Origin: Ectothiorhodospira lacustris
GTDB taxonomy: Bacteria > Pseudomonadota > Gammaproteobacteria > Ectothiorhodospirales > Ectothiorhodospiraceae
NCBI RefSeq assembly: GCF_022227845.1
Contig: NZ_JAJNQN010000001.1
Coordinates: 1-64,000 of the forward strand
Direction: 5' to 3'
DNA length: 64,000 nucleotides
Shown here: in pieces, positions 34,613 through 45,952 of the stretch
How the letters are laid out: each line of letters begins with the position of its first letter
Numbering within the stretch: position 1 is the stretch's first letter
Made by a program: the position numbers and the translations under genes
Notes under the pieces: generated by a model
Database searches by the model: none
Seen by the model: only the letters and a program-made list of their open reading frames with translations
What the model was told of the DNA's origin: nothing

Positions 34613-36613
34613 CTAGAAGGCAAACGCCATGATGAGTACCAGCAGACCGATGATCATGGCGAAGGCGTAGTGATAGACATAGCCCGTCTGCACTTGGCGC
34701 ACCTGCCGGGATGCCCAGCCCACCACCCTGGCGCTGCCGTTGACGAGGGTCGTGTCGATCAGCAACGTGTCGCCAAAGCGCCACAACCACTGCCCCAGGC
34801 GCTGGGTGCCCCTGGCGAACACCACATCATTGAACTGGTCGAAGCCGTAGCTCCGGTTCAGCAGGTCATAGGCCCAGGGAGCGCGCCGGCGTGCGTTGTC
34901 GGCAATGTCCGGACGTTTCGTGTACACGTACCAGGCCGTGGCCAGACCCGCCATCGCCAGCCAGAAGGGCGGCATCGCCAGACCGTGGGTGATATAGCCC
35001 ATGACCCCGGTATAACTCTCGCCCAGACGGGCCAGCACATCCCGGGTCTCGTCCACATGGATCACCCCGGCGAAGAAATCACCGAACAGCAGGGGGCCGA
35101 CGAAATAGCCCGCCAGTACCGAAGGGATGGCCAGCAGGATCAGGGGTACGGTCACCACCCACGGCGATTCCTTCGGGTCGCCCTGCAGGCCGTGACCATG
35201 CCCGTCATGGTCGTGGCCGTGATCGTGGTCGGTGCCGGGCGCCGCATGGCGGAAACGCTCCTCGCCGTGGAACACCAGGAAGAACATGCGGAAGGTGTAC
35301 AGGGCAGTGACGAACACGCCCAGCAATATCAGCACGTAGGCAATACCCGCCCCCGGAATCTCCGACAGGGACACGGCCTCGATGATGCCGTCCTTGGAGA
35401 AGAAGCCGGCCAGGCCCGGGAAGCCGATCAGGGCCAGGGAGCCGATCAGGGCGGTGGCATAGGTGATGGGCATGTACTTGCGCAACCCCCCCATGCGACG
35501 GATGTCCTGCTCATGATGCATGGCCATGATCACCGAACCGGCCGCCAGGAACAAAAGGGCCTTGAAGAAGGCATGGGTCATGAGGTGGAAGATCCCCGCC
35601 GCATAGGCGGAGGCCCCCAGGGCCACGGTCATATAACCCAGCTGGGACAGGGTGGAATAGGCCACCACCCGCTTGATATCGTTCTGCACCAGCCCCACCA
35701 ACCCCATGAAGAAGGCGGTGACGGCACCGATGATGAGTACGAAGCCCAGTGCGGTGACGGAGAACTCATACAGGGGCGACATGCGCGCCACCATGAAGAT
35801 CCCCGCCGTCACCATGGTAGCCGCATGGATCAGGGCCGAGATGGGTGTGGGGCCTTCCATGGAGTCGGGCAGCCACACATGCAGGGGCACCTGGGCCGAC
35901 TTGGCCATGGCACCGATGAACAGCAGGATACAGGCCACGGTCAGCAGGGACCACTCGGTGCCCGGCAGGACACTGATGCCGGCCTGGGACATGCCTTCCG
36001 CCTGACCGAAGACGGTGGCGTAGTCCAGGCTGCCGGTGTAGAAGACGATGGCGGCAATCCCGAGCACGAAGGCAAAGTCCCCCACCCGGTTGACGATGAA
36101 GGCCTTGAGGTTGGCATGGATGGCGGTGGGCCGCTTGAACCAGAAGCCGATGAGCAGGTAGGACACCAGGCCCACGGCCTCCCAGCCGAAGAACAGCTGC
36201 ATGAAGTTGTTGGCCATCACCAGCACCAGCATGGAGAAGGTAAACAGGGAGATCAGAGCAAAGAAGCGCTGGTAGCCCGGATCCTCATGCATGTAGCCGA
36301 TGGTGTAGATGTGCACCATCAGGGAGACGAAGGTCACCACCAGCATCATCAGGGCGGTGAGGTTATCGATCAAAAAACCCACCTCGAAGCGGATGCCGTC
36401 GCTCACCAGCCAGGTGTACACGGTCTCGTTATAGACCCCGCCCCCGCCGAACACGTGATGCCAGAACACCACCAGGGAGAGCAGGAAGGAGACGGCCACC
36501 CCGGCGACGGTAACGGTATGGGCCCCGGTCCGCCCCAACTGTTGGCCGAACAGGCCGGCGGCAATGGCCCCGAACAGGGGGGCGAGAACGATGAGCAGAT
36601 AGATAGTATCCAT
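34613..36613 (-). CDS. nuoL: NADH-quinone oxidoreductase subunit L
   Basis: 666 residues, longer than E. coli NuoL (613). It contains the antiporter core (GWEAVGLVSYLLIGFWF, VPLHVWLPDSMEGPTPISALIHAATMV, KRVVAYSTLSQLGYM) and the long lateral helix at the C-terminus. A His/Asp-rich loop (about residues 455-475, alternating HD/HG) accounts for part of the extra length; similar loops occur in other proteobacterial NuoL and could bind divalent metal. It starts 3 bp after nuoK. Confidence 0.97.
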   Translation of the reverse strand: MDTIYLLIVLAPLFGAIAAGLFGQQLGRTGAHTVTVAGVAVSFLLSLVVFWHHVFGGGGVYNETVYTWLVSDGIRFEVGFLIDNLTALMMLVVTFVSLMVHIYTIGYMHEDPGYQRFFALISLFTFSMLVLVMANNFMQLFFGWEAVGLVSYLLIGFWFKRPTAIHANLKAFIVNRVGDFAFVLGIAAIVFYTGSLDYATVFGQAEGMSQAGISVLPGTEWSLLTVACILLFIGAMAKSAQVPLHVWLPDSMEGPTPISALIHAATMVTAGIFMVARMSPLYEFSVTALGFVLIIGAVTAFFMGLVGLVQNDIKRVVAYSTLSQLGYMTVALGASAYAAGIFHLMTHAFFKALLFLAAGSVIMAMHHEQDIRRMGGLRKYMPITYATALIGSLALIGFPGLAGFFSKDGIIEAVSLSEIPGAGIAYVLILLGVFVTALYTFRMFFLVFHGEERFRHAAPGTDHDHGHDHDGHGHGLQGDPKESPWVVTVPLILLAIPSVLAGYFVGPLLFGDFFAGVIHVDETRDVLARLGESYTGVMGYITHGLAMPPFWLAMAGLATAWYVYTKRPDIADNARRRAPWAYDLLNRSYGFDQFNDVVFARGTQRLGQWLWRFGDTLLIDTTLVNGSARVVGWASRQVRQVQTGYVYHYAFAMIIGLLVLIMAFAF

Positions 36614-36616
36614 GCC

Positions 36617-36922
36617 CTACCCCTTCATCTCGTCCAGATCCTGGACGTTGATGGTCTGTCGATTACGGAACACCAGCACCAGGATGGCCAGGCCGATGGC
36701 CGCCTCCGCCGCTGCCACGGTGAGAATGAAGAACACGAATATCTGCCCCGACAGATCCCCCAGATAATGGGAGAAGGCGACAAAGTTCATGTTCACCGCC
36801 AGCAGCATGAGCTCGATGCACATGAGCAGGAGGATCAGGTTTTTCCTGTTCAGGAAGATCCCGGTGACGCTCAGTGCGAACAGGATCGCCCCAAGGATGA
36901 GGTAATGCGACAGAGGAATCAT
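36617..36922 (-). CDS. nuoK: NADH-quinone oxidoreductase subunit K
   Basis: 101 residues, three helices, related to MrpC. The paired membrane glutamates of the E-channel are visible in [13 protein letters not shown] and [13 protein letters not shown] 146-bp gap separates it from nuoJ, unusually long within this otherwise compact operon. Confidence 0.97.
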   Translation of the reverse strand: MIPLSHYLILGAILFALSVTGIFLNRKNLILLLMCIELMLLAVNMNFVAFSHYLGDLSGQIFVFFILTVAAAEAAIGLAILVLVFRNRQTINVQDLDEMKG

Positions 36923-37068
36923 GCTTGGTCCCGTTTTTGGCCCAGCGCAGGTCTCGCCACGGCGCCCGCTTGGGTGTTTTCGTTCAGCCCTGTAGATTCA
37001 CTCGAACCCGTCCGCCAGGCCGATCCGGCCACGGCAGACGGGTTCAGGGTCCATCGGCCCATGTGACG

Positions 37069-37662
37069 CTACTTCTTTTCCGCTTCCATCTTGATCAAGC
37101 GCACGCGGTCCTTGCGCTGCACCCGGACCTGTTCCGCCGGGTCCATGTAAAGACTGTCGCGCCGACGCCGCAGCGTCAGCACGATGGCCGCAATGATCGC
37201 CACCAGCAGGATCACGGCGGCAATCTCGAAGGGATACACGTACTCGGTATAGAGCAACCGACCGATGGCCTCGGTGTTGCTGTAGTCCGCATCGGCGCGG
37301 CCGGGGGACTCCACCTGGAACACCTTGGCACCCACCACCATGGCCATCACCACCATCATGCCCACGGCCACCACCAGCCCCACCGGCAGCAGGCGCGCAA
37401 ACCCCTCCCTGACCCGGGCCACGTTGATGTCCAGCATCATGACCACGAACAGGAACAGCACCATCACCGCACCCACGTACACCAGCACCAGCAGGATGCC
37501 GAGGAATTCCGCCTCCAGCATGATCCAGTGAGCGGCGCAGGTGAAGAAGGCCAGCACCAGAAACAGGGCCGCATGGACGGGATTGCGCACCGTGATCATG
37601 GCCACGGCCGAACCCACCAGGACGGTGGAGAAGAAGTAGAACAGAAACTGTTCGAAACTCAT
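37069..37662 (-). CDS. nuoJ: NADH-quinone oxidoreductase subunit J
   Basis: 197 residues, five helices. It has the conserved VRNPVHAALFLVLAFFTCAAHWIMLEAEFLG and VYVGAVMVLFLFVVMMLD blocks (pi-bulge helix 3). The soluble C-terminus after the last helix is basic. The nuoJ-nuoK gap (36923-37068) contains an inverted repeat GAACCCGTC/GACGGGTTC but no gene or T-run. Confidence 0.96.
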   Translation of the reverse strand: MSFEQFLFYFFSTVLVGSAVAMITVRNPVHAALFLVLAFFTCAAHWIMLEAEFLGILLVLVYVGAVMVLFLFVVMMLDINVARVREGFARLLPVGLVVAVGMMVVMAMVVGAKVFQVESPGRADADYSNTEAIGRLLYTEYVYPFEIAAVILLVAIIAAIVLTLRRRRDSLYMDPAEQVRVQRKDRVRLIKMEAEKK

Positions 37663-37680
37663 GACGGGCAGTCCCCCTGA

Positions 37681-38172
37681 TCAGCGGTAGGGCGCATCGA
37701 CGGCACGGGCGGCGGCAATCTGCGCTTCGTTCTTGTCACCGATGGCCAGCAGCTTGTCCTTGGTCATGATCTGCTCGCCGCGATTTTCGAAGTGGTAGTG
37801 CATGATGTGGGTCTCCACAATGGAATCCACCGGGCAGGCCTCTTCGCAGAAGCCGCAGAAGATGCACTTGAACAGATCGATGTCGTAGCGGGTGGTACGA
37901 CGGGTACCGTCATCCCGCTGCTCCGACTCGATGGTGATGGCCAGGGCCGGACACACCGCCTCGCATAACTTGCAGGCAATGCATCGCTCTTCTCCGTTGG
38001 GATAGCGGCGCAGGGCGTGCAGGCCGCGGAAACGGGGTGAGATCGGTGTGGTCTCGTCCGGATACTGGACGGTAATCTTGCGGGCAAAGAAGTGCCGGCC
38101 GGTGAGCTTCAGGCCCAGCAGCAGTTCCCACAGCAGGAAGGTCTTGAAGAACTGGCGAATCGCCGTGCTCAT
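37681..38172 (-). CDS. nuoI: NADH-quinone oxidoreductase subunit I
   Basis: 163 residues from the internal ATG ([10 protein letters not shown]). Two [4Fe-4S] clusters: [12 protein letters not shown] and [12 protein letters not shown]. It passes electrons towards NuoB (cluster N2). The 24-codon upstream extension runs into nuoH and is not conserved-looking. Lies between nuoH and nuoJ. Confidence 0.97.
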   Translation of the reverse strand: MSTAIRQFFKTFLLWELLLGLKLTGRHFFARKITVQYPDETTPISPRFRGLHALRRYPNGEERCIACKLCEAVCPALAITIESEQRDDGTRRTTRYDIDLFKCIFCGFCEEACPVDSIVETHIMHYHFENRGEQIMTKDKLLAIGDKNEAQIAAARAVDAPYR

Positions 38173-38186
38173 AATGAAAGCCTCCC

Positions 38187-39251
38187 TCACGCGAACCAGG
38201 GACCGACGCCCAGGGCGACGGCCACGCCCAGGACAAACAGCCATATGATGGTCACGGGAATCAGCACCTTCCAGCCCAGTCGCATGATGTGGTCATAGCG
38301 ATAGCGCGGGAAGGTGGCGCGGAACCAGAGGAAACAGAACAGGAAGAAGGCCGTCTTGATCAGCAGCCAGTGGATGCCGCTGTCCAGCACCCAACCGATC
38401 AGCGGCAGGTCGAAGGCGCTCTCGGGCAGGATGCCCTGGAAGGGCGACAGCCAGCCACCCAGGAACAGCAGGGCGGTCAGGGCCGAAATCAGGATCATGT
38501 TGGCGTATTCGGCCAGGAAGAAGATGGCAAAGGCCATGCCGGAGTATTCCACGTGGAAACCGGCAACAATTTCCGACTCGCCTTCCGCCACATCGAAGGG
38601 CGCGCGGTTGGTCTCGGCCACCCCGGAAATCAGGTAGACCAGGAACAGGGGGAACAGGGGCAGCAGGAACCAGTGGTAGACACTGCCCTGCTGAGACATG
38701 ACGATCTCGCCCAGGTTCAGACTTCCGGCGGCCATCACCACCCCCACCAGGGCAAAGCCCATGGCGATCTCGTAGGAGACGATCTGGGCGGCGGAACGCA
38801 TCCCCCCCAGCAGGGCGTAGCGGGAATTGGAGGCCCAGCCGGCGATGATGATGCCGTAGACCCCCACCGAACTCAGGGCCAGCAGGTAGAGCAGGCCGGC
38901 ATTGATGTCCGCCAACACCATACCGTCGTCGAAGGGGATCACCGCCCATACCGCCAGGGCCGGCGCAATGGCCAGTACCGGCGCAATCAGGAACAGGTAC
39001 TTGTCCGAATTACTGGGGATGATGACTTCCTTGAGCAGGAGCTTGAGGGAGTCGGCAATGGGCTGCAGCAGGCCCCTGGGTCCCACTCGGTTGGGTCCCA
39101 CCCGCACCTGCATGTAGCCGATCACCTTGCGCTCGGCGAGGGTGGTGTAGGCCACCACCAGCAACAGGGGTCCCACGATCATCGTGATCTTGGTCATGAT
39201 CTGCATGATCACGGGTAACCCGTCCCAGAATTCCATCATGGCTTGCTGCAT
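38187..39251 (-). CDS. nuoH: NADH-quinone oxidoreductase subunit H
   Basis: 354 residues, eight helices; forms the quinone-entry region. Conserved [43 protein letters not shown] and [24 protein letters not shown] loops are intact. Gap of 15 bp after nuoG. Confidence 0.97.
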   Translation of the reverse strand: MQQAMMEFWDGLPVIMQIMTKITMIVGPLLLVVAYTTLAERKVIGYMQVRVGPNRVGPRGLLQPIADSLKLLLKEVIIPSNSDKYLFLIAPVLAIAPALAVWAVIPFDDGMVLADINAGLLYLLALSSVGVYGIIIAGWASNSRYALLGGMRSAAQIVSYEIAMGFALVGVVMAAGSLNLGEIVMSQQGSVYHWFLLPLFPLFLVYLISGVAETNRAPFDVAEGESEIVAGFHVEYSGMAFAIFFLAEYANMILISALTALLFLGGWLSPFQGILPESAFDLPLIGWVLDSGIHWLLIKTAFFLFCFLWFRATFPRYRYDHIMRLGWKVLIPVTIIWLFVLGVAVALGVGPWFA

Positions 39252-39266
39252 GCTCGGACCCCGACC

Positions 39267-41651
39267 TTAAACCTTGTGCAGTTCCACCGGCCCGTAAGCG
39301 GGGCCGAGGGTGCTTGTTTCCGTGATGCCACCCGGCAGCCAGACACAGCCGGCGGGTACCGTATCGTCGATCACCAGCCCCATACGGGCGGTCAGCTTGC
39401 CCTGGCGCACCACCACTTCCTCGGCCCCCAGCAGATCCTGACTGCGGGCCTCGACTTCATTGAGGCGGGCCGCACCGTCCCGGGCCTCCGGCGTCTGTTG
39501 CAGCGGCAGGGACCGGCGTACCAGACTGTCCACCCCATACATGGCGGTCGCGGAGACCCGCTGCAGCCCGGCAGGTCTGGGCGGCAGGGCCAGGGCACGG
39601 CCTTCCAGGGGGACCCGGTTCTCGAAACCGGTGACGCCCGCCTCGGCCAGGCGTACCTTGAGTTCGTCCCTCACCTCTTCCGAGGAAAGGTATTCGAATC
39701 CGGAGAGATCGCTCATGTTGCCCAGTACCCGCAATACCTTCCAGGCGGGACGGGTATCCCCGGGCGGCGTGGCGGCGCCGGGCACACTCTGCCAGCGGCC
39801 TTCCACATTGACCCAGGTTCCCGAGGTTTCGGCAAAGGTGGCAATGGGCAGCAGCACATGGGCATGGCGACGCAGACTATCGGTGACAAACGGCGTCATG
39901 GCCACCACAAACTCTGCCTCCTGCACGGCTCGCAGGGCTTGAGCAGGGTTGTCACAATCCAACTCCGGTTCCACATTCAACAGCACACAGGCCTTGATAC
40001 CGTCGGCCAGCATGCTCCGGACATGACGTCCCCCGGCTTGCAGGGCAACCCCGGCCGCGCCCCGATGGGGGACCGCTCCCGCCAACCAGGCACCGGCGGC
40101 ATTGCCGCCTTCGGGCAAATACCCCTGGCGGGCGCCGGTGATCTCGCACAGGGCACCCGCCAGGGCGCCCAGCAGGGCAAACTGGGGATGATGCATGGCC
40201 TGGGTGCCCAGGAGTACGTGCCCCTGCGCCCCTGCCTGGACCAGCACTTCGGCCATGGCCGTATCAACAGCATCGGGCTTGATGGCCTTGAGCACGTCGG
40301 CCAGGGCCGCCGGCGCGGATTGCCCCTTCCGGGTCAGTGCCGCCTGCAGTACCCCCGCCAGGGCGGTGAGCATGCCGTGGGGGTCAGTGACCCGCTGATG
40401 AGCCAGCGGGAAATGAAAACCAAAATCCCGCGGATTGATGGCCATCACCGGCCGTCCCCTGAGGGCCGCCCTGCGCAGACGATGGGCCAGCAGGGGCTGT
40501 TCCTTGCGGACATTGCCACCCACCAGCAACAGACCGCCGGTCTCGTCCAGATCCTCCAGGCTGCTGCCCAGATAGGGGAATAGGGGCGCCTGATCCTGAT
40601 CCGAAAAATCCGTCTGCCGCAAGCGGTGATCCAGTGACTGGATCCCCAGGCCCCGCAGCCACTGCTGGGCCAGATAGAGTTCTTCCAGGCTGGACTGGGG
40701 CGACAGCAGGGCGCCGCTCTCGGCGGCCGGCAGCGCCCGCAGTCCCTCAACGGCCCGGGCCATGGCCGTTTCCCAGTCGGTGCTCACCCACTCGCCCTTG
40801 TCACGGATCATGGGGGTGGTAAGGCGATCCTCCGACTGCAGTCCGGCATAACTGAACCGGTCACGGTCCGCGATCCAGGTCTCGTTTACGCCGTCGTTGC
40901 GACGGGGCACCACCCGTTTGGCCTGACCGTTATAGCTATGCAGGAACAGGTTGGAACCCACGCAGTCATGGGGAGAGATGGTCGGATGCTGGATCAGTTC
41001 CCAGGCCCGGTAGGTGAAGCGGGACGGCTTGGCGGTCAGCGCCCCTACCGGACACAGGTCGATAACATTGCCCGACAGTTCGGACACCACGGTACGCTGG
41101 ATAAAGGTGCCGATCTCCATCCGTTCACCCCGGCCGGTGGCCCCCAATTCCCGCATGCCGGCGATCTCCTCGCCAAAGCGCACGCAGCGGGTGCAATGAA
41201 TGCAGCGGGTCATCTCGGTGGCGATCAGGGGACCGATGTCCTTGTCCCTGACCACGCGCTTGGCCTCGCTGTAACGAGACAGGTCCTCACCATAGCCCAT
41301 GGAGACATCCTGCAGTTCACACTCCCCGCCCTGGTCACAGACCGGACAGTCCAGGGGATGGTTGATGAGCAGGAATTCCATCACCGCCTTCTGGGCGGCC
41401 AGGGCCTTGGGCGAGCGGGTGTAAACCTTCATACCCTCGGCCACCGGCGTGGCGCAGGCGGGCATGGGCTTGGGAGCCCGTTCCACTTCCACCAGGCACA
41501 TACGGCAGTTGGCCGCCACCGACAGCTTCTCGTGGTAGCAGAATCGAGGGATGCGGATACCGGCGGCATCCGTCGCGGCGATCAACATGCTCCCTTTCCT
41601 GGCTTGCAGGGGGATGCCGTTGACCTCGAAGTTGACCAGATCGTCACTCAT
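39267..41651 (-). CDS. nuoG: NADH-quinone oxidoreductase subunit G
   Basis: 794 residues. The N-terminal [2Fe-2S] ferredoxin domain carries CRMCLVEVERAPK; then the His-Cys3 [4Fe-4S] cluster (HPLDCPVCDQGGECELQD) and a second [4Fe-4S] motif (CIHCTRCVRFGEE). The large C-terminal region is a molybdopterin-oxidoreductase-like fold without cofactor. The E. coli-type extra N7 cluster was not evaluated in detail. 33-bp gap after nuoF. Confidence 0.96.
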   Translation of the reverse strand: MSDDLVNFEVNGIPLQARKGSMLIAATDAAGIRIPRFCYHEKLSVAANCRMCLVEVERAPKPMPACATPVAEGMKVYTRSPKALAAQKAVMEFLLINHPLDCPVCDQGGECELQDVSMGYGEDLSRYSEAKRVVRDKDIGPLIATEMTRCIHCTRCVRFGEEIAGMRELGATGRGERMEIGTFIQRTVVSELSGNVIDLCPVGALTAKPSRFTYRAWELIQHPTISPHDCVGSNLFLHSYNGQAKRVVPRRNDGVNETWIADRDRFSYAGLQSEDRLTTPMIRDKGEWVSTDWETAMARAVEGLRALPAAESGALLSPQSSLEELYLAQQWLRGLGIQSLDHRLRQTDFSDQDQAPLFPYLGSSLEDLDETGGLLLVGGNVRKEQPLLAHRLRRAALRGRPVMAINPRDFGFHFPLAHQRVTDPHGMLTALAGVLQAALTRKGQSAPAALADVLKAIKPDAVDTAMAEVLVQAGAQGHVLLGTQAMHHPQFALLGALAGALCEITGARQGYLPEGGNAAGAWLAGAVPHRGAAGVALQAGGRHVRSMLADGIKACVLLNVEPELDCDNPAQALRAVQEAEFVVAMTPFVTDSLRRHAHVLLPIATFAETSGTWVNVEGRWQSVPGAATPPGDTRPAWKVLRVLGNMSDLSGFEYLSSEEVRDELKVRLAEAGVTGFENRVPLEGRALALPPRPAGLQRVSATAMYGVDSLVRRSLPLQQTPEARDGAARLNEVEARSQDLLGAEEVVVRQGKLTARMGLVIDDTVPAGCVWLPGGITETSTLGPAYGPVELHKV

Positions 41652-41683
41652 GCTTCACTTCCCGTTGCCCCGTTCCGCACCCG

Positions 41684-42964
41684 TCAGGCCGCGTCCGCCA
41701 CCAGGCTGCGACCGTGCTGAATGTAGTGTTCGAACTCGTGTCTGAAGTGCTTCACAAAACTGCGCACCGGCATGGCGGCGGCATCGCCCAGGGCACAGAT
41801 GGTTCGCCCCTCGATCTTGGCGGCCACATCGTCCAGGCGTTCCAGGTCTTCCATGCGGCCCTGGCCTTCCACGATGCGCGTGACCATGCGGTAGAGCCAG
41901 CCCGTACCCTCTCGACAGGGAGTGCACTGGCCGCAGGACTCGGCGAAGTAGAAGCGGGAGATGCGTTGCAGCACCTTGACCATGTCGGTGGTCTCGTCCA
42001 TAACGATGACGGCACCGGAACCCAGCATGGAACCCACCTTGGTCACACCGTCATAGTCCATGGTCGCGGTCATCATGAGATCACCCGGCACCACCGGCAC
42101 GGAGGAACCACCGGGGATCACCGCCTTGAGCTTGCGCCCCTTCCAGATACCGCCGGCCAGGGCCAGCAGGTCGGCAAACGGGATCCCCATGGGCACTTCA
42201 TAGTTGCCGGGGCGTTCCACATGACCGGAGACCGAGAACAGCTTTTCACCCCCGGCGCGCTCCACCCCCAGATCGGCAAACCACTTGCCCCCTTCACGCA
42301 GGATGGCGGGCACCGAGGACAGGGTCTCGGTGTTGTTGATGGTGGTGGGCCGGCCGTAGAGACCGAAGTTGGCCGGAAACGGCGGCTTGAACCGGGGCAT
42401 GCCCTTCTTGCCTTCCAGGGATTCCAGCAGAGCGGTTTCCTCGCCGCAGATGTAGGCCCCGGCGCCCAGGGTGGGATAAAGGTCAAAATCGATGCCGCTG
42501 CCCTTGATGTTCCGCCCCAGCCAGCCGTGGTCATAGGCCTCCCTCACCGCCTGGCTGAAACGCTGGTAGGGCTCGTCCATGAACTCGCCGCGCATGTAGT
42601 TGTAACCCACGGTGGCGCCGATGGAATAGCCGGCGATGATCATGCCCTCCACCAGGGCATGGGGATTGAAGCGCAGGATGTCCCGGTCCTTGCAGGTGCC
42701 CGGCTCGGATTCATCCGAGTTGCACACCACGTACTTCTGGCCCGGCGCCGTGCGCGGCATGAAGCTCCACTTGAGACCCGCCGGGAATCCGGCACCGCCG
42801 CGGCCTCGCAGATTGGATGTCTTCACCTCTTCGATGACCTGGTCCGGCGTCATCTTCTGGGCGATGATCTTTTCCAGGGCCTGGTATCCCCCCACCTTGA
42901 GATAGTTCTCATAGGTCCAGGGCTCATCGAACCGGCGGGTGATGAAGCAGATGCGGTTGGTCAT
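41684..42964 (-). CDS. nuoF: NADH-quinone oxidoreductase subunit F
   Basis: 426 residues. NADH/FMN site [14 protein letters not shown] near the N-terminus, FMN segment [22 protein letters not shown], and the N3 [4Fe-4S] cluster [14 protein letters not shown] with a distal cysteine ([13 protein letters not shown]). Entry point for NADH electrons. Gap of 6 bp after nuoE. Confidence 0.97.
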   Translation of the reverse strand: MTNRICFITRRFDEPWTYENYLKVGGYQALEKIIAQKMTPDQVIEEVKTSNLRGRGGAGFPAGLKWSFMPRTAPGQKYVVCNSDESEPGTCKDRDILRFNPHALVEGMIIAGYSIGATVGYNYMRGEFMDEPYQRFSQAVREAYDHGWLGRNIKGSGIDFDLYPTLGAGAYICGEETALLESLEGKKGMPRFKPPFPANFGLYGRPTTINNTETLSSVPAILREGGKWFADLGVERAGGEKLFSVSGHVERPGNYEVPMGIPFADLLALAGGIWKGRKLKAVIPGGSSVPVVPGDLMMTATMDYDGVTKVGSMLGSGAVIVMDETTDMVKVLQRISRFYFAESCGQCTPCREGTGWLYRMVTRIVEGQGRMEDLERLDDVAAKIEGRTICALGDAAAMPVRSFVKHFRHEFEHYIQHGRSLVADAA

Positions 42965-42970
42965 GGGCGC

Positions 42971-43477
42971 CTACTCCAGCTTGTCCAGGATCTCATCCAC
43001 CTTCTCGGGGGTGAGATGCTCGTGATAGACGTGGTTCACCTGCATCATGGGGGCGCCGCAGCAACCCGCCAAGCACTCCTCCTCCTTTTTAAGGAAGAAG
43101 CGGCCGTCGGGGGTGGACTCACCCAACGTGATGCCCAGTTTGTTTTCCACATGTTCGAGGATCTTGTCGGCACCACGCAGCATGCAGGAGACATTGGTGC
43201 AGACGGAAATGCTGTGACGCCCCACCGGCTCCAGCTCGAACATGGAGTAGAAACTGGCCACCTCGTAGACGGCGATCTCGGGCATGCCGATGTACTCAGC
43301 CACCGCATCCATCATCTCGGCACTCAGATGCCCCTGCTCATGCTGGACGGCCCGCAGGGCCGCCAGCACCGCGGACCGGCGGCGATCTTCCGGATAGCGG
43401 GCCAACCACTGATCGATCTCCTCGCGCAGATGCGCATCGAGCAGGCTGGCCTTCCCCTTGGTCTGCTTGGCTGACAT
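42971..43477 (-). CDS. nuoE: NADH-quinone oxidoreductase subunit E
   Basis: 168 residues, thioredoxin-like [2Fe-2S] subunit. The N1a ligands are in CTNVSCMLRG and CLAGCCGAP. Its ATG overlaps the nuoD stop by one nucleotide (TGATG). Confidence 0.97.
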   Translation of the reverse strand: MSAKQTKGKASLLDAHLREEIDQWLARYPEDRRRSAVLAALRAVQHEQGHLSAEMMDAVAEYIGMPEIAVYEVASFYSMFELEPVGRHSISVCTNVSCMLRGADKILEHVENKLGITLGESTPDGRFFLKKEEECLAGCCGAPMMQVNHVYHEHLTPEKVDEILDKLE

Positions 43478-44730
43478 CAGCGATCAATCTCCCCGAACAC
43501 GATATCCAGGCTGCCGATCAGGGTGACCACGTCGGCAAGCATGTGGCCCCGGGACATCTCGTCCAGGGCCGACAGATGAACGAACCCCGGGGGGCGAACC
43601 TTGACCCGGTAGGGCTTGTTGGCCCCGTCGGAGATCAGGTACACCGCGAATTCCCCCTTGGGATGCTCCACCGCCGAGTACACCTCGCCCTCGGGCACGC
43701 AATAACCTTCGGTGTAGAGCTTGAAGTGATGAATCAGAGACTCCATGTCCGCCTTCATCTCCTCCCGCGGCGGCGGCGCGACCTTGTGGTCGTCGAGCAT
43801 CACCGGACCCGGATTGGCCTTGAGCCAGTCCACGCACTGACGGATGATGCGGTTGGACTGGCGCATCTCTTCCACCCGAACCAGATAGCGGTCGTAGCTG
43901 TCGCCGTTGACCCCCACCGGGATATCGAAGTCCATGCGATCATAGACGGCATAGGGCTGCTTCTTGCGCAGATCCCAGGCCACCCCGGAACCGCGCAGCA
44001 TGGGTCCGGTCAGCCCCATCTGCAGGGCGCGCTCCGGACTGACCACGCCGATCCCCACGGTCCGCTGCTTCCAGATGCGGTTATCCGTGAGCAGGATCTC
44101 ATATTCATCCACGTGGGTCGGGAAGCGGTTGGTGAAATCCTCGATGAAATCCAGCAGGGAACCGGAGCGGTTCTCGTTGAGACGCTTCACATCCGCCGGG
44201 CTCTTCCAGCGGGAGGTCTGGTACTGGGGCATGGTGCCGGGCAGGTCCCGGTTGACGCCGCCGGGACGATAATAAGTGGCGTGCATGCGGGAACCGCTGA
44301 CTGCCTCATAGCAGTCGATGAGGTCCTCGCGCTCGCGGAAACAGTACAGGAACATGGTCATGGCGCCCACGTCCAGGGCGTGGGTGCCCAGCCACAGCAG
44401 GTGGTTCAGGATCCGCGTGATCTCGTCGAACATGACGCGGATGTACTGGGCCCGCAGCGGCGGCTCGATCCCCATCAGGCGCTCAATGGCCTTCACATAG
44501 CCGTGTTCGTTGACCATCATGGACATGTAATCCAGGCGATCCATGTAGCCGATGCTCTGGTTGTACGGCTTGCTCTCGGCCAGTTTCTCCGTACCCCGGT
44601 GGAGCAGGCCGATATGGGGATCGGCACGTTGCACCACCTCACCGTCCATCTCCAGCACCAGCCGCAGCACCCCGTGGGCAGCCGGGTGCTGGGGGCCGAA
44701 GTTAAGCGTGTAATTGCGAATCTCAGGCAT
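43477..44730 (-). CDS. nuoD: NADH-quinone oxidoreductase subunit D
   Basis: 417 residues from the ATG at 44730 ([10 protein letters not shown]). [24 protein letters not shown] carries the quinone-site His; the protein is the 49-kDa homologue related to NiFe-hydrogenase large subunits. nuoC and nuoD are separate genes here, unlike the fused E. coli nuoCD; they overlap by 8 nt. Confidence 0.97.
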   Translation of the reverse strand: MPEIRNYTLNFGPQHPAAHGVLRLVLEMDGEVVQRADPHIGLLHRGTEKLAESKPYNQSIGYMDRLDYMSMMVNEHGYVKAIERLMGIEPPLRAQYIRVMFDEITRILNHLLWLGTHALDVGAMTMFLYCFREREDLIDCYEAVSGSRMHATYYRPGGVNRDLPGTMPQYQTSRWKSPADVKRLNENRSGSLLDFIEDFTNRFPTHVDEYEILLTDNRIWKQRTVGIGVVSPERALQMGLTGPMLRGSGVAWDLRKKQPYAVYDRMDFDIPVGVNGDSYDRYLVRVEEMRQSNRIIRQCVDWLKANPGPVMLDDHKVAPPPREEMKADMESLIHHFKLYTEGYCVPEGEVYSAVEHPKGEFAVYLISDGANKPYRVKVRPPGFVHLSALDEMSRGHMLADVVTLIGSLDIVFGEIDR

Positions 44731-45448
44731 CGGCGGACGTCTCCTCGGCGGCATCGTCCAGATGACGATGATCCTTGCGGATCACCCGGGGCACCAGGAC
44801 CCGGGGGGTGATGGTCACGGGCTGGTAGATCACCCGGCGCTGTTCCGGGTCGTAGCGCATCTCCACATGCCCCACCAGGGGAAAGTCCTTGCGGAAGGGA
44901 TGGCCGACAAAGCCGTAGTCGGTGAGGATGCGGCGCAGGTCCGGGTGACCATTGAAGACGATGCCGAACAGATCAAAGGCCTCCCGCTCGAACCAGTTGG
45001 CACTGTTCCAGACCTCGACCAGGGAGGGCATGGCGGGAAATTCGTCGTCCTCGCAGAACACCCTGATCCGCAGGCGATGATTATGGGCCACCGAAAGCAG
45101 ATGGTAGACCACCGCAAAGCGGGGATCGGCGCGTTGGGAAACCGGTGGTGTCTCATCGAAGGTGAACCGACCGAAGGTGGCCTTCTCCACCCCGCGACTG
45201 AAACCCTCGGCAGTGGAAGACTCGGTGCTCCACTCCGTGACCCCGTAGGCGGAATAGTCCACGCCGCAGACATCCACCAGCATATCGAATCCCAGTTCGG
45301 GGTCCCGGCGCAATGTCCTGGCAACCCTCAGCAGGTCTCCCGCAGAGACTTCGAGGGTCAGTTCATCACAGGCCCGGTGTATGCCCCGGATCTGATCCCT
45401 GATTTTTTCTTCCAGGCACGCGGCCAGTCTGTCGAGTTTCTCGCTCAT
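44723..45448 (-). CDS. nuoC: NADH-quinone oxidoreductase subunit C
   Basis: 241 residues of the 30-kDa subunit family; signature [22 protein letters not shown] is present as [18 protein letters not shown], followed by [15 protein letters not shown]. The C-terminal 30 residues are charged. Overlaps nuoD by 8 nt. Confidence 0.96.
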   Translation of the reverse strand: MSEKLDRLAACLEEKIRDQIRGIHRACDELTLEVSAGDLLRVARTLRRDPELGFDMLVDVCGVDYSAYGVTEWSTESSTAEGFSRGVEKATFGRFTFDETPPVSQRADPRFAVVYHLLSVAHNHRLRIRVFCEDDEFPAMPSLVEVWNSANWFEREAFDLFGIVFNGHPDLRRILTDYGFVGHPFRKDFPLVGHVEMRYDPEQRRVIYQPVTITPRVLVPRVIRKDHRHLDDAAEETSADA

Positions 45449-45475
45449 CGTGAAGTCCAGGCTGGGGACCGCCGG

Positions 45476-45952
45476 CTAGCGGGCTATGGTCTGAGTGCGA
45501 CGGATCTTGTTCTGCAACTGCAGAATGCCGTACAGCAGGGCCTCCGCGGTAGGAGGACATCCGGGGACATAGACATCCACGGGCACGATGCGGTCACAGC
45601 CGCGAACCACCGAGTAGGAGTAGTGATAGTACCCTCCCCCGTTGGCGCAGGACCCCATGGAAATGACCCAGCGGGGTTCGGCCATCTGATCGTAGACCTT
45701 GCGCAGGGCGGGTGCCATCTTGTTGCACAGGGTGCCGGCCACCACCATGACGTCCGACTGACGTGGACTGGGGCGGAAGATCACGCCCAGGCGGTCCATG
45801 TCATAGCGGGCGGCACCGGCATGCATCATTTCGATGGCGCAGCAGGCCAGACCGAAGGTCATGGGCCAGAGAGACCCGGTACGGGCCCAGTTGATGAGCT
45901 TGTCTGCGGAGGTAGTGACAAAGCCCTTTTCCAGGACGCCCTCTATTCCCAT
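45476..45952 (-). CDS. nuoB: NADH-quinone oxidoreductase subunit B
   Basis: 158 residues from ATG 45952 ([10 protein letters not shown]). Binds cluster N2 with the tandem Cys-Cys in [10 protein letters not shown] plus GSCANGGG and VPGCPP cysteines. Start overlaps the nuoA end by 10 nt. The longer open frame upstream is a shadow of nuoA. Confidence 0.97.
   Translation of the reverse strand: MGIEGVLEKGFVTTSADKLINWARTGSLWPMTFGLACCAIEMMHAGAARYDMDRLGVIFRPSPRQSDVMVVAGTLCNKMAPALRKVYDQMAEPRWVISMGSCANGGGYYHYSYSVVRGCDRIVPVDVYVPGCPPTAEALLYGILQLQNKIRRTQTIAR

Noticed and set aside
33062-37066. A 1334-codon open frame on the plus strand across nuoM, nuoL and nuoK
   Set aside because: It is antisense to three clear nuo genes and has His/Gln/Gly-rich composition typical of the reverse frame of high-GC3 genes.
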